Notes: generated from the letters alone by a model not told the origin. A stretch of DNA of 34,449 nt from JBBKWU01 sp037969035 (GCA_037969035.1 JBBKWU010000001.1:1-34449); one strand, 5' to 3'. Counted from the stretch's first letter, positions 23,458 through 32,080 are shown. Program-made: numbers and translations.

Positions 23458-25269
23458 ATGTCACAGAAACCATCAGATATTATGGCACGTCTAAATGCAG
23501 GCAAAGCTGTACAGGAAGAAAAGAAAACAACGACAGCCAAAAAAGCTGAAGCTGTTGTCGCAACTAAAGACTTCGCAATCACAGAAGCAGAGATCAAATC
23601 AAACCCTGCTTATGCCATTATCACAGATGAAAAGCTGACAGATCAGAAAAAACTTGAAGCCTTGCATGAACTTAAAACATACAAAGCAGAACTGACAAAA
23701 GAGCAAAACCAAGCAAACCGCGAAGCTTCTAACCAAGTTCTCCTCTACATTGAAAACCAATTGATGGCGAGTTCACAAAAAGGTATCGAATTCACAAACG
23801 ATAACGCATTTGCCCTTTATGACGAAACAGTTCAAGAATTGTTTGGTAACATTAAAGTATTTAAAGGCTATATCGAGCCATTCGTAAAAGCGTTGGAAGT
23901 TTTGCAAAAAGCACGCGATGCAAACATTCCTGCGAACGAGCTCATCGACGCCGTTTCTAAAATGCAAGAAGACATTGCGACACAAAAAGCTGATAAAGAA
24001 GCAAAAGACGGTGAGCTTTCACAACTCGAAGCTGGCCTTGCTCGCTTTAACGGTGAAGCAACACAGACAGCAACTAAGCTTGAAGATCTTGCTGCAAAAA
24101 TCGAAACAGCGACAACTGCAAAGACAGAAGCAGAAAAAAGCTGGAACGTTTTTCAACGTGGGAAAGCAATCGAAGCAGCAACAAACGATATTTCTCGCTA
24201 CGAACAACAAGTTTCTGTTCTTTCCGAAACCGCAAAAGTGGCCTCAAACAATCTTGATCGTCAAAACACGCAGATCACTGCATTGAAAGCAACAATCGAA
24301 ACGCTCAGCGCAGACATCGCTACGGCAGAGGAAGAGTTTGCAAGCAATGAAGACTTCCCTGCGATCGCAACATTGATCGAAATCACAGGCAAAGACTTTA
24401 AAGACAAACGCGAAGAAGTTGTTACTGCGGCACAGACAATCACCGAGAAGGCAATCAAAGGCATCGAAAACTCAATCGGTCGTTTTGAAAGCGGTGTTGA
24501 TGAAACAGGCTTACAGCTAAACACAATTACAAACCTTAACGGCATGGTTGGCTTACTGACAACCGCCGACAAAAAAGTGCGCGTGACAGATGCGAACTTT
24601 ATTTCACTACAAAGAGAAACGATTGACCGCATCACGAAAGAATGTGAAGCAAATGGCGAAAATCCTCTTTATAACCCTGACTATGAAATAGCTAAAAATC
24701 ATCTTGATGCCGCCAACCAACACGTTTCCGATGTAATTTCATCCTCAGAACGTGCCTCTGATCTTGAAGGAAAATTAATCCGCCAATCAGGCACATTCAG
24801 AAGTTTGGGTGATGCATACAAACAAAAAGCACAAGATGCTACAAAACTTCGTACAAGTGCCGCTGTTGAGATCCCTTCACAGCTTGCTGTTACAGTTAAG
24901 TCTGTTGAAATGGCAACTGCAACAGAGAGCAACAACATGGTGAATGAGGCATTTACTGATCTAGGCAGAACTACGAGAAAATCTGTAACGTCAATAATGG
25001 ATACGGTAATGGCTGGCGCTGGTCAAAACAACGAGAAGCTTCGCGAAGCTGTTCGGAGCACGCTGGAAACAATCGAACTATTCGACAATGTTGAAGCTGA
25101 TCTTAAAGCAAAAGCAAAAGAAGCGTTCGAGGTTCGTCAAGATCTTGATAGAACACAAAAAGCACTTAGAGATGTTACAGGTGCCGTTGCTTCTGCTGTG
25201 GTCGATGCAGAGCACGCAGAAATGAAAAAGCCCGCAGCACCAAAGCCTGCGACACCAAGCAACGGCTAA
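23458..25269 (+). CDS. Coiled-coil protein of unknown function (first gene of AAA+ cluster)
   Basis: A 603-aa soluble protein with no signal peptide or membrane segment. Residues ~165-295 are a long heptad-like coiled coil rich in Ala, Glu, Lys, Thr and Gln (for example KLEDLAAKIETATTAKTEAEK). The part before (about 45-160) and after (about 300-580) also looks helical, with a distinct central segment TTADKKVRVTDANFISLQRE. The tail is Pro/Ala/Lys-rich (KKPAAPKPATPSNG). The N-terminus, MSQKPSDIMARLNAG, resembles those of two downstream proteins. It has only one Cys. The overall style recalls TelA-like helical proteins but I see no decisive motif. It is followed by a hairpin and then the AAA+ gene, which suggests that it is a structural partner or substrate made in excess. 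Confidence 0.8.
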   Translation: MSQKPSDIMARLNAGKAVQEEKKTTTAKKAEAVVATKDFAITEAEIKSNPAYAIITDEKLTDQKKLEALHELKTYKAELTKEQNQANREASNQVLLYIENQLMASSQKGIEFTNDNAFALYDETVQELFGNIKVFKGYIEPFVKALEVLQKARDANIPANELIDAVSKMQEDIATQKADKEAKDGELSQLEAGLARFNGEATQTATKLEDLAAKIETATTAKTEAEKSWNVFQRGKAIEAATNDISRYEQQVSVLSETAKVASNNLDRQNTQITALKATIETLSADIATAEEEFASNEDFPAIATLIEITGKDFKDKREEVVTAAQTITEKAIKGIENSIGRFESGVDETGLQLNTITNLNGMVGLLTTADKKVRVTDANFISLQRETIDRITKECEANGENPLYNPDYEIAKNHLDAANQHVSDVISSSERASDLEGKLIRQSGTFRSLGDAYKQKAQDATKLRTSAAVEIPSQLAVTVKSVEMATATESNNMVNEAFTDLGRTTRKSVTSIMDTVMAGAGQNNEKLREAVRSTLETIELFDNVEADLKAKAKEAFEVRQDLDRTQKALRDVTGAVASAVVDAEHAEMKKPAAPKPATPSNG

Positions 25270-25287
25270 TTGCGCGTATATAAAATT

Positions 25288-25317
25288 GAAGAGAGTGGTC
25301 ATAGAACCTCTCTCTTC
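25288..25317 (+). promoter_or_regulatory. Intercistronic hairpin between the coiled-coil and AAA+ genes
   Basis: GAAGAGAG-T-GGT (25288-25299) pairs with ACC-T-CTCTCTTC (25306-25317), 11 base pairs with one T-T mismatch and a 6-nt loop. It starts 18 nt after the stop at 25269. Only a short pyrimidine run follows, so it would be a leaky terminator or an mRNA stabiliser that sets a higher level of the first protein. Confidence 0.5.
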
Positions 25318-25352
25318 CTTTCCCTCAAACGATTTTAACAGGAAGATCACAA

Positions 25353-27701
25353 ATGCATCCTTATTTTAAACTTGGTATGGATAAGAAACTCATTGTACCT
25401 TACGCAGAGTACATGAAAGCGATGAAACCCGACTTTCAATTTGTTGGCGACACAGCCGATATTGTTGATCTTGTTCGTTGCCTGTACTTGCCAAGCGCAA
25501 ATAGTGTTAAAGTCGTTGGCCCACGTGGTTCTGGTTCTACCGTATTAATGGACGCCCTGTGCCACCACCAAACATCGGGCTTTATGCCGGATGACTTTAT
25601 GATCCGCCCGATCTATAAATTCAACAGTAACAACCTGTTCAGCACCGCCGATGCCAGCACAATCGAAAAACGCTTCGCATCCGCCATGGAAGACTTGCAG
25701 CGCACGTTTAGTCAACGCAAAGTCAAACCTATTTTGATTATTGACGACGGCTGCACATTCGCAGACAACGCACCACAGCACGTTATCAACGGCCTTGTCG
25801 AAGCTGCCGTACGCGCCGATTATGTTGATCTGGTTGTTGGTGTTGATAAGAAAAAAGAAGACGAATTTAACGCAAAACACCCTGAATTCGTCAACAGCTT
25901 TACAACAAAAGAAATTAAGGAGCCTGATGACGCGCGCATTCTTGCGATCCTTGAGCATCAAGCGACAAAACACGCCGAAGGCGGCATTTTGTCTAACAAA
26001 GAAGCTTTGGAGCATATCATTGAAATCACGCAACGCTTCAAAGGCATGTATGAAACAGCACAACCAAACCGCTCTATTCGCCTACTTGATAGCTCCGCCA
26101 CGGCATTTCGCATTGAAATTCACAGCCGCGCACCTGGAAGCTATGAAACAGAGAAAAAACTTGAAGATCTCGATCTAAAAATTGCTTCCGGAAAAGTCGA
26201 AGGTGGAGAGCTGGAAAGCATGACAAATGATGCCGAAGCTCTGCGCATTGAATTGCAAACAGGAAAAGAAGAATGGACACTTCACCGCGGCAAAATCAAA
26301 GCCCTGCAAGAAGATATCCGTAAATTCGATGTTATGATCGCAACAGCACAGCAAGAAATTGATGCGTTGGATGACGGCACAAAAGAAGCATTCTATAAAG
26401 ATATCAAAGGCATGCTTAGCGATGTCGAAGAAGGTGACCCTGCTTTCAAAGGCCGCGCAAAATCAGATATTTTAAACCTCAGCCGTGATGATCTTTTGAA
26501 GTTTGCGGAATTCGATTTACTCGTGCACCGCAACCCTAAAATCAGAGAACTAAACGGTAATATTTCAAAATACACCGAAGCGACTGAAAAGAAGCAAACA
26601 GAGCTAACAGGCATGAGCGACAAGATGCATCAAGACATCTATATGCCGACATCTATTATCGATGACATTGCTTCCGCAGAGACAAAAACCCCTGTTGGTG
26701 GTGTTTCTGGTCGTCTTCGCGACAACCTTCGCAATGGTGTTGCGCTGATGCAAGAAAGCGTCTTCGGACAAGATCATGTAATTGAACCTATGGTGAAATC
26801 ACTGCAACGTGCCGCCGCAGGCCTAAACGATCCTGATCGCCCACTTGGTGCCTTCATGATTGCTGGTCCTCCAGGTACAGGTAAAAGCTGGATTGGTGAG
26901 CAACTTGCCATCAAATTATTCGGCTCAAAAGAATACTTTGCTGTTCTCGACATGGAGAACTACAAGCAAGACCATACAATTTCTGCTCTACTCGGTGCCC
27001 CTCCAGGCTACTCAGGCTATGGCAAAAAAGGTAAATTGATCGAGATTGCGCAAAACCAACCATTCTGTGTTCTTTTGTTGGACGAAATTGAAAAAGCACA
27101 CTACGAAGTACGCCAAGCCCTCTTAAAAGCAAAAGGCTCCGGTCGCCTTGTCGGTCTTGATGGTGAAGAAGCCGATTTCAGAAACATCATCATCGTGGAA
27201 ACGACAAACTACGGTCAAGAAGTTTGGATCGATAATGACTTCGATACAGCCCAAGCCCTTTTGATGGAAAAAATGCGCACAGATCTAACCGTATTCTCAC
27301 CTGAATATCTGGATCGTAACGATGCTGTTTTATGTGCTGGTCCTCTTGGTGCTGCGCCACTTGCCAAAATTGTTGGTAAAGAAATTTCAGGCATGGAGAA
27401 AAAAGCACAGCGTCGTCACCCAGAACTTCGCCTTGATGTTAGCCAAGAGAGCATTCAGCAGTTTGTTGAAGATCACTGCCTCGGGAAAAGTGGTCGTCGT
27501 TCAGAAATGATTGTGAACCAGATGATTGGTGATCATCTAACAGAAATTATGCTCGCTGGTGCGGAAACATCAGGCACGCTCAAAGCGCAATATAACCCTG
27601 ACAAACAAAACTTCAATTTTGACTTTTCAAAACTTCCTGCCGCAACGTTGGGAAAGAAAGGTCCTACTAGTGAATTCAGCAAAAGCGGAGGCCCAGCATG
27701 A
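25353..27701 (+). CDS. ClpB-like double AAA+ ATPase with degenerate first module
   Basis: A 782-aa AAA+ protein with no Clp N-domain and no signal peptide. Module 1 (about 25-240) is degenerate: Walker A reads GPRGSGST (from about 55), with Ser in place of the essential Lys, and Walker B reads LIIDDG in place of a DE pair. A helical, coiled-coil-like region (about 265-455) takes the place of the ClpB middle domain. Module 2 is intact: Walker A GPPGTGKS (505-512), pore loop GAPPGYSGYG (near 550), Walker B LLLDEIEKAH (D577, E578), sensor ETTN, and an Arg finger in FSPEYLDRND. It lacks an obvious ClpP-docking loop, so protein remodelling is more likely than proteolysis. The last 4 bp overlap the next gene. 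Confidence 0.88.
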   Translation: MHPYFKLGMDKKLIVPYAEYMKAMKPDFQFVGDTADIVDLVRCLYLPSANSVKVVGPRGSGSTVLMDALCHHQTSGFMPDDFMIRPIYKFNSNNLFSTADASTIEKRFASAMEDLQRTFSQRKVKPILIIDDGCTFADNAPQHVINGLVEAAVRADYVDLVVGVDKKKEDEFNAKHPEFVNSFTTKEIKEPDDARILAILEHQATKHAEGGILSNKEALEHIIEITQRFKGMYETAQPNRSIRLLDSSATAFRIEIHSRAPGSYETEKKLEDLDLKIASGKVEGGELESMTNDAEALRIELQTGKEEWTLHRGKIKALQEDIRKFDVMIATAQQEIDALDDGTKEAFYKDIKGMLSDVEEGDPAFKGRAKSDILNLSRDDLLKFAEFDLLVHRNPKIRELNGNISKYTEATEKKQTELTGMSDKMHQDIYMPTSIIDDIASAETKTPVGGVSGRLRDNLRNGVALMQESVFGQDHVIEPMVKSLQRAAAGLNDPDRPLGAFMIAGPPGTGKSWIGEQLAIKLFGSKEYFAVLDMENYKQDHTISALLGAPPGYSGYGKKGKLIEIAQNQPFCVLLLDEIEKAHYEVRQALLKAKGSGRLVGLDGEEADFRNIIIVETTNYGQEVWIDNDFDTAQALLMEKMRTDLTVFSPEYLDRNDAVLCAGPLGAAPLAKIVGKEISGMEKKAQRRHPELRLDVSQESIQQFVEDHCLGKSGRRSEMIVNQMIGDHLTEIMLAGAETSGTLKAQYNPDKQNFNFDFSKLPAATLGKKGPTSEFSKSGGPA

Positions 27702-28555
27702 GCGAGAACGATAAACCTGAAAGCATTTCCGAACGCCTAAAAAGAGCCTCGGAAAGAGCCAACGCAGCAAAAGATCAAAAAGATGCGCCTGCTGCTGACC
27801 CGCTATCTTACGACACCATCAAAGAAAAAGTAACGGGCAACGTCTATGTTGGTAATTTCTTCCGCGATATGTATCGCCGTTCTAAAATCGTAAGCCGTAC
27901 CTATGACACGGCTGATGTGCTTTGGAATAAATATTTAAAGCCCGTGTCTCTTTTTGTTAATCCTGTTGTGAACGCATTATGGCGCTTTAACAAATATGCG
28001 TTTAACAAAGCCTCCTACAATAGCGATGGCGACTTTAACAAATACCGCGCGGCACCTGCTGTTTTACTTCTGGCTGCCTTTAATTATGTGGCTGTCGTGA
28101 AAGCCGTTCCGTTCACATTAAAAACAACGTTCGATGCTGCTGCTGTCGAAGGCTTTTCTTACGAAGACACAGCCGTATTTAGTAAGCCAAACTGGGTATC
28201 TGTAGAGGACAACGAATTGAACGTATTCTCCTGTAGCAAATATCCTTGTCGCGGTGAAGTAGACAGTATTGAATACCGCCTCAGCGACAGCCCGTGGCTT
28301 GATATCAAATATGCTTGGGAACGTTTTGCCCCGCATGATCCAGGCGAGCTTGCAGGTGCGTTTCTGTCCGAAGAAAACGTTTGTAACTTTACGGCCTACG
28401 GCAGACGTATCAAGCTTCCGTTTGTAAATGTTAAATACGGTTTCTGGCCGCACATCACCGAAGCAACTTGTATGCCTGTAAATGGCGATAATGTTGACGA
28501 GGTTTTGGAGCAAATGCGCACCCTACGCCAAAGTCAGACACCAGAGTTCAATTAG
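27698..28555 (+). CDS. Single-pass membrane protein of the AAA+ cluster, unknown
   Basis: A 285-aa protein whose ATG overlaps the AAA+ stop (ATGA). The first ~110 residues are polar and basic (ESISERLKRASERANAAK, then a disordered Asp/Ala stretch). One hydrophobic helix lies near 118-140 (APAVLLLAAFNYVAVVKAVPF). The remaining ~140 residues carry four Cys (FSCSKYPC, VCNF, ATCM), which fits an extracytoplasmic, disulfide-bearing domain, so N-in/C-out is the likely topology. I recognise no family. Overlap with the ATPase gene suggests that it anchors or is served by the ATPase at the membrane. Confidence 0.75.
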   Translation: MSENDKPESISERLKRASERANAAKDQKDAPAADPLSYDTIKEKVTGNVYVGNFFRDMYRRSKIVSRTYDTADVLWNKYLKPVSLFVNPVVNALWRFNKYAFNKASYNSDGDFNKYRAAPAVLLLAAFNYVAVVKAVPFTLKTTFDAAAVEGFSYEDTAVFSKPNWVSVEDNELNVFSCSKYPCRGEVDSIEYRLSDSPWLDIKYAWERFAPHDPGELAGAFLSEENVCNFTAYGRRIKLPFVNVKYGFWPHITEATCMPVNGDNVDEVLEQMRTLRQSQTPEFN

Positions 28556-28562
28556 GTTTTTC

Positions 28563-28591
28563 TTGGAAAATCCGCGCATATCTGCTATGTT
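28563..28591 (+). promoter_or_regulatory. Possible promoter for the 122-aa gene
   Basis: TTGGAA (28563-28568) and TATGTT (28586-28591) are 17 bp apart, directly after the stop of the upstream gene. The start codon at 28621 has AGGAG five bases before it. It could give the last gene of the cluster independent expression. Confidence 0.35.
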
Positions 28592-28620
28592 CTATAAACA
28601 CATCGATATGAGGAGACGCC

Positions 28621-28989
28621 ATGACAAACAAACCTGAAAGAACATTGTTTGATGATCTTATGGATGCTTGGGACGAAGCTCAGAAAGAAGTCTCTTCTAC
28701 CGCCAAAAATGTTCGTGACGGCGTAGAAGACACCGCAGCAACCCTCGCTATCAAACGCGAAGAACTCTGGAAACGCTTCCAAGTCAATGACCGTCTGACA
28801 GGCGCGGCTCTAACAGCAAAGTTCGGCTTAGCTGGCTTCAAACTTGCCCCTTTCACTGTTCCGCTTGCGGCAATTTACGGCTTTGCAAAAGGTCCTCAAA
28901 TCGTGAAAAAACATGATGCGTGGCTCGCCGAACAAAAAGAAAAACGCGCCGCGGCAAATGATACGCCTAAAACACCTACAAACGACTAA
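28621..28989 (+). CDS. Small protein with hydrophobic segment, last gene of AAA+ cluster
   Basis: A 122-aa protein. The N-terminus, MTNKPERTLFDDLMDAWDEAQKE, is acidic and amphipathic. A helical region leads to one moderately hydrophobic segment (about 65-95, LTAKFGLAGFKLAPFTVPLAAIYGF) and a Lys/Ala-rich tail. No family recognised. AGGAG supports the start. A strong intrinsic terminator 28 nt after the stop closes the cluster. Its KPE start resembles those of the coiled-coil and membrane proteins, which supports membership in the same system. Confidence 0.7.
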   Translation: MTNKPERTLFDDLMDAWDEAQKEVSSTAKNVRDGVEDTAATLAIKREELWKRFQVNDRLTGAALTAKFGLAGFKLAPFTVPLAAIYGFAKGPQIVKKHDAWLAEQKEKRAAANDTPKTPTND

Positions 28990-29016
28990 GCGTCAAACAA
29001 TCAATACCAAACAGAC

Positions 29017-29041
29017 AAGAGCGGTTGTGCCGCTCTTTTTT
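29017..29041 (+). terminator. Rho-independent terminator of the AAA+ cluster
   Basis: AAGAGCGG (29017-29024) and CCGCTCTT (29030-29037) are perfect 8-bp arms around a 5-nt loop, running into a T-tract to 29041. It ends the four-gene unit and faces the converging antiporter gene. Confidence 0.9.
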
Positions 29042-29065
29042 ATGCCCTATCAGGAAAATCTCTGC

Positions 29066-30250
29066 CTAACGTTTCTTTCTTATTGGTCTGTGCCCCCGTC
29101 GCCCCATGAGATTTAAACGTCTGACGCCATATAGCCAGACGGGGGTAATAATCAAAGACAAGGCTATAATGGACACTACATATTTATAGCCCTCTGGTAA
29201 GATTGCTCCCGTTGCAAGCCCCAGCGCGGCCAGCACAAAAGAGAATTCACCGATTTGCCCCAGCACCGCACCAATAACAAACGAATTGCGGCGTGAAAAG
29301 CCCAACCATTTCAAAACGAGGATATTTACAATCGTTTTTAACCCCATGGCAATCGCCAACAACGCAAGAACGCGCCAGAATTTTTCAATTAAGAAATCAA
29401 GATCAATCAATAGCCCGATAGACAGGAAGAAAACCATCATCAGAACTTCGAAAATCGGCGTGATGTTTTCTTCGTATGTTGAACGCTTTGCTGTGTTCCC
29501 AATAATAAGGCCTGCCAAAAACGCGCCGTAAGCCGCGGAGAGACCTAAATAACCTGCAAATGCCGCCGCAGAGAAACATAACGCCAAAGCCGTAACCGCC
29601 GTTTGGCTTTCCATCAAAATCATATCGGTTAGTTTTAAAAACCACTTGGGTTTACGGCTCAGAACCATAATGAGCGCCGCCATAAAACCAATGGCTAAAA
29701 CAATCTTTGGCAACTCCATAAGATCAAAACCACCACCGCCCATCGCGCCAATAACCAGCAACATCGGGATAACCGCAATATCCTGCGCGATCAAAATACC
29801 AACAGAGGCGCGCCCAAGAACCGTGTTCAACTCTCCCATGTCTTGTAAAATCTTTATTGCAACAGCCGTACTACTAAGAGACACCGCAAACCCGAGCAAT
29901 AATATACGTACCAGCGTCCAATCAAAGATCGCGCCCAAAATAAACATTGCCCCAACGCCAATGGCCACCTGCGATACCGTTACAATGATTGCTGCACGAT
30001 AAACCTTTGAGATTTTCTTCAAATCCAGCTCTAGCCCGACAAGAAACAGCAGCATGATAATGCCAAGCTCAGCAATGGACTTGATCTGCCCTTCATCGCT
30101 CACGAAACCAAGCACAGCAGGGCCAAGAATAAACCCAACCAAAATATAGCCAACAAGAACAGGCTGCTTCAAACGCTGTAAGAACGCACCACCAACAAAC
30201 GCGGCGGCAAATAACAACGCCAACTGGGTTAATGCTCCATGGTCTTCCAT
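29066..30250 (-). CDS. CPA2 family cation:proton antiporter (KefB/RosB-like)
   Basis: A 394-aa inner-membrane protein with about 11-13 hydrophobic helices and the CPA2 marks VGYILVGFILGP, FLVGLELDLKK, SSTAVAIKIL and IAQDIAVIPMLL (with the conserved acidic residue of helix 5/6). It consists of the transport domain only: the cytosolic RCK/TrkA-N domain of KefB and KefC is missing, so glutathione-adduct gating is unlikely. It probably exchanges K+ or Na+ for H+. Its start is 10 bp after the methyltransferase-like gene, so it is likely the third gene of a minus-strand operon. Confidence 0.9.
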   Translation of the reverse strand: MEDHGALTQLALLFAAAFVGGAFLQRLKQPVLVGYILVGFILGPAVLGFVSDEGQIKSIAELGIIMLLFLVGLELDLKKISKVYRAAIIVTVSQVAIGVGAMFILGAIFDWTLVRILLLGFAVSLSSTAVAIKILQDMGELNTVLGRASVGILIAQDIAVIPMLLVIGAMGGGGFDLMELPKIVLAIGFMAALIMVLSRKPKWFLKLTDMILMESQTAVTALALCFSAAAFAGYLGLSAAYGAFLAGLIIGNTAKRSTYEENITPIFEVLMMVFFLSIGLLIDLDFLIEKFWRVLALLAIAMGLKTIVNILVLKWLGFSRRNSFVIGAVLGQIGEFSFVLAALGLATGAILPEGYKYVVSIIALSLIITPVWLYGVRRLNLMGRRGHRPIRKKR

Positions 30251-30260
30251 CGTCTATACT

Positions 30261-30920
30261 TTACCAGATGTAAGGAATAACGCGCCACCGTGTTTTCTTG
30301 GCGTAGGCTTGGTATTCAGGATCGCGCAGCAACAGTTTTTCTTCAGCAAAAATCCGCAGCAACTTAAACGTAAACACACCCGCAACCACAGCAATGTTAT
30401 AAATCGAAGTATTTTGCAGCACAAAGGCCGTGAGGGAAAACACATAGCCTGAGTAAAGTGGATGACGGATATAACGGTACAGCCCGTTCGTTTTAACACC
30501 CCTATTCGCGGCAACCGTGCCATAGCTTTTTGAAAGGCTCAGAAGCCCGATCAAGCTAATGACAATCCCCAAAATCTGAAACCCTATCATAAAGTCCATA
30601 TCAGGCAGAAGGCTCTGTTCCGTCGGCCGTAACAAGGTCGAACCCAGCGTACCCACGAGTGCCACAAACCAATCATACGGCGCAAATGATATTTCCTTCG
30701 GTAATCGCCGCACAACCAAAAACAGAATAATCATCAACTCATACACCAAATACAAAAGTGAGCTGAAATCATGTGTGATTAAAAATGACTCCGTAATAAC
30801 ATAAACGAAATACGCATACCACAGCACCAAAAAGAACGCGCAGGTGATTTCCCACAGTAAGTAGTAAAATTTATGCTTGGGAGATAACTTATCGGGCTCA
30901 ATTTTAAAATCAAATTTCAT
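30261..30920 (-). CDS. Isoprenylcysteine methyltransferase-like membrane protein
   Basis: A 219-aa multipass membrane protein. The C-terminal half has the ICMT/PEMT-type block: GVKTNGLYRYIRHPLYSGY, then EEKLLLRDPEYQAYAKKTRWRVIPYIW, which forms the SAM-binding site in this superfamily. Bacterial members methylate lipids or unknown small acceptors. The acceptor here is unknown. I chose ATG 30920 (MKFDFKIEP). An upstream ATG at 30998 would overlap the previous gene by 49 bp and add a polar leader. It sits between an unknown membrane protein and an antiporter. Confidence 0.83.
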   Translation of the reverse strand: MKFDFKIEPDKLSPKHKFYYLLWEITCAFFLVLWYAYFVYVITESFLITHDFSSLLYLVYELMIILFLVVRRLPKEISFAPYDWFVALVGTLGSTLLRPTEQSLLPDMDFMIGFQILGIVISLIGLLSLSKSYGTVAANRGVKTNGLYRYIRHPLYSGYVFSLTAFVLQNTSIYNIAVVAGVFTFKLLRIFAEEKLLLRDPEYQAYAKKTRWRVIPYIW

Positions 30921-30949
30921 ATTTTTTCTTTCTGTGCGTGACCAAAGAT

Positions 30950-32020
30950 CTAAGAAATATTCATTATTTTTTGGTGCTGTTTTTTGCGAGCTTTCCAAAT
31001 CAAACTATCGACGATGTAATGATGAAAATTGATTGTTTGATACATAACAACCGTAATCGCCGTGATCATCACCGTATCTCCTGCTGAAATCCACTTTGTT
31101 CCTAGCGAAATGCTACTATAAACCGCCGTTGTAACGCCTAAGCATGCGATGAAATAGATAAAGGTTCGGTACGGGCTTTTCTGGGAAAGCCAATGCAAAA
31201 CGCTTTTTTTCTCCTGCATCTCGGGCTTTTGAAAACGGTTGCGGTTAAACAGCCACACAAACAGGATATATTGACCATTATGCCAGATATTGGCAACCAA
31301 CCACCCGATCGTGATTTCGTCGATAAACACGTAGGCCGTGAAGAAAACAATTTGATGGCTCAGCACAAAGAAGAACGAGCCATAGGCCAAATTACCTTTT
31401 GAATAATCAACAAATTTGGTCACAAGCCAATAAACAACAATCACCAACGCAATGACGCTTCCAAGCATCGGCGTCCACACGGAAAGTTCGGGTAACCAAA
31501 CAGGTTGAAACAAAAACGTATCCCAGCCCTGCGCGCTGCGGTTAAGAACACCAAGAATAGGCACAGCCCAAATCACAGCATAATCAAGCTGCGCGGGTGT
31601 TGTCGTTTTCGTTACACCTGCCTTGCGCCTGTAAAAGCTTGAAATACCGTAAGATTGCCGTGTGTAGTGAAACCACTGCCAGAAGAAATAGATTGTCACG
31701 ATCATCACGATACCGAAAAAGTGAAATAGCACGTATACCGCCGACAACACAATGAACGGCAGAACATAGATCAAAAATCTATTCTCTTTACGATCTTCTT
31801 TTGTGCCTGCCAATTTTGTGAATGTTGCAATCACATGGTGATACCCCAAAAACCACAAATCCGCGAGCAACACAGGGACAAACAGTTCGGGCCTATAATT
31901 CACAATCAACCCCGTACCAATTGCCAAAATCATAACACCAAAAATCAAGGTGTTATCGTATAGTGCGCTGCTGAGGTATCCCCGTGGCATGCGCCATGGT
32001 TTTGGTTTTGCTTGTGTCAT
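30950..32020 (-). CDS. Multipass membrane protein with conserved-looking His motifs, unknown
   Basis: A 356-aa inner-membrane protein with about nine to ten hydrophobic helices. Histidines occur at helix ends in patterns GYHHVIA, WQWFHYTRQSYG, SHQ, NIWHNGQY and NFHHYIVDSLIWK. Such spaced His in a membrane protein suggest a metal centre as in membrane hydroxylases or desaturases, but the canonical HxxxH/HxxHH boxes are absent, so this is speculation. I do not recognise the family with certainty. It heads a three-gene minus-strand run with the methyltransferase-like and antiporter genes. Confidence 0.7.
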   Translation of the reverse strand: MTQAKPKPWRMPRGYLSSALYDNTLIFGVMILAIGTGLIVNYRPELFVPVLLADLWFLGYHHVIATFTKLAGTKEDRKENRFLIYVLPFIVLSAVYVLFHFFGIVMIVTIYFFWQWFHYTRQSYGISSFYRRKAGVTKTTTPAQLDYAVIWAVPILGVLNRSAQGWDTFLFQPVWLPELSVWTPMLGSVIALVIVVYWLVTKFVDYSKGNLAYGSFFFVLSHQIVFFTAYVFIDEITIGWLVANIWHNGQYILFVWLFNRNRFQKPEMQEKKSVLHWLSQKSPYRTFIYFIACLGVTTAVYSSISLGTKWISAGDTVMITAITVVMYQTINFHHYIVDSLIWKARKKQHQKIMNIS

Positions 32021-32061
32021 ATTAAGTATTGCCCTCTTCCCGCGACTTTCTAATCCGTAAT

Positions 32062-32080
32062 TATATTGCAGTGTAATATA
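32062..32080. promoter_or_regulatory. Short palindrome between divergent genes at 32020 and 32221
   Basis: TATATT (32062-32067) and AATATA (32075-32080) are perfect arms with a 7-bp spacer, 42-60 bp upstream of the minus-strand gene. It may be an operator or just A+T-rich promoter DNA. The 200-bp gap holds nothing else that I can name. Confidence 0.25.

Noticed and set aside
25545..26063. Minus-strand open frame of 172 aa
   Set aside because: Antisense to the first module of the AAA+ protein, Cys/Phe-rich and without a start signal.
25353..27701. Type VI secretion ClpV or Clp protease subunit
   Set aside because: No tss genes or clpP nearby, no N-domain, and no ClpP-docking motif. The degenerate first module is also atypical.
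30921..30998. Upstream start for the methyltransferase-like protein
   Set aside because: It would overlap the preceding gene by 49 bp and add a polar, non-homologous leader.
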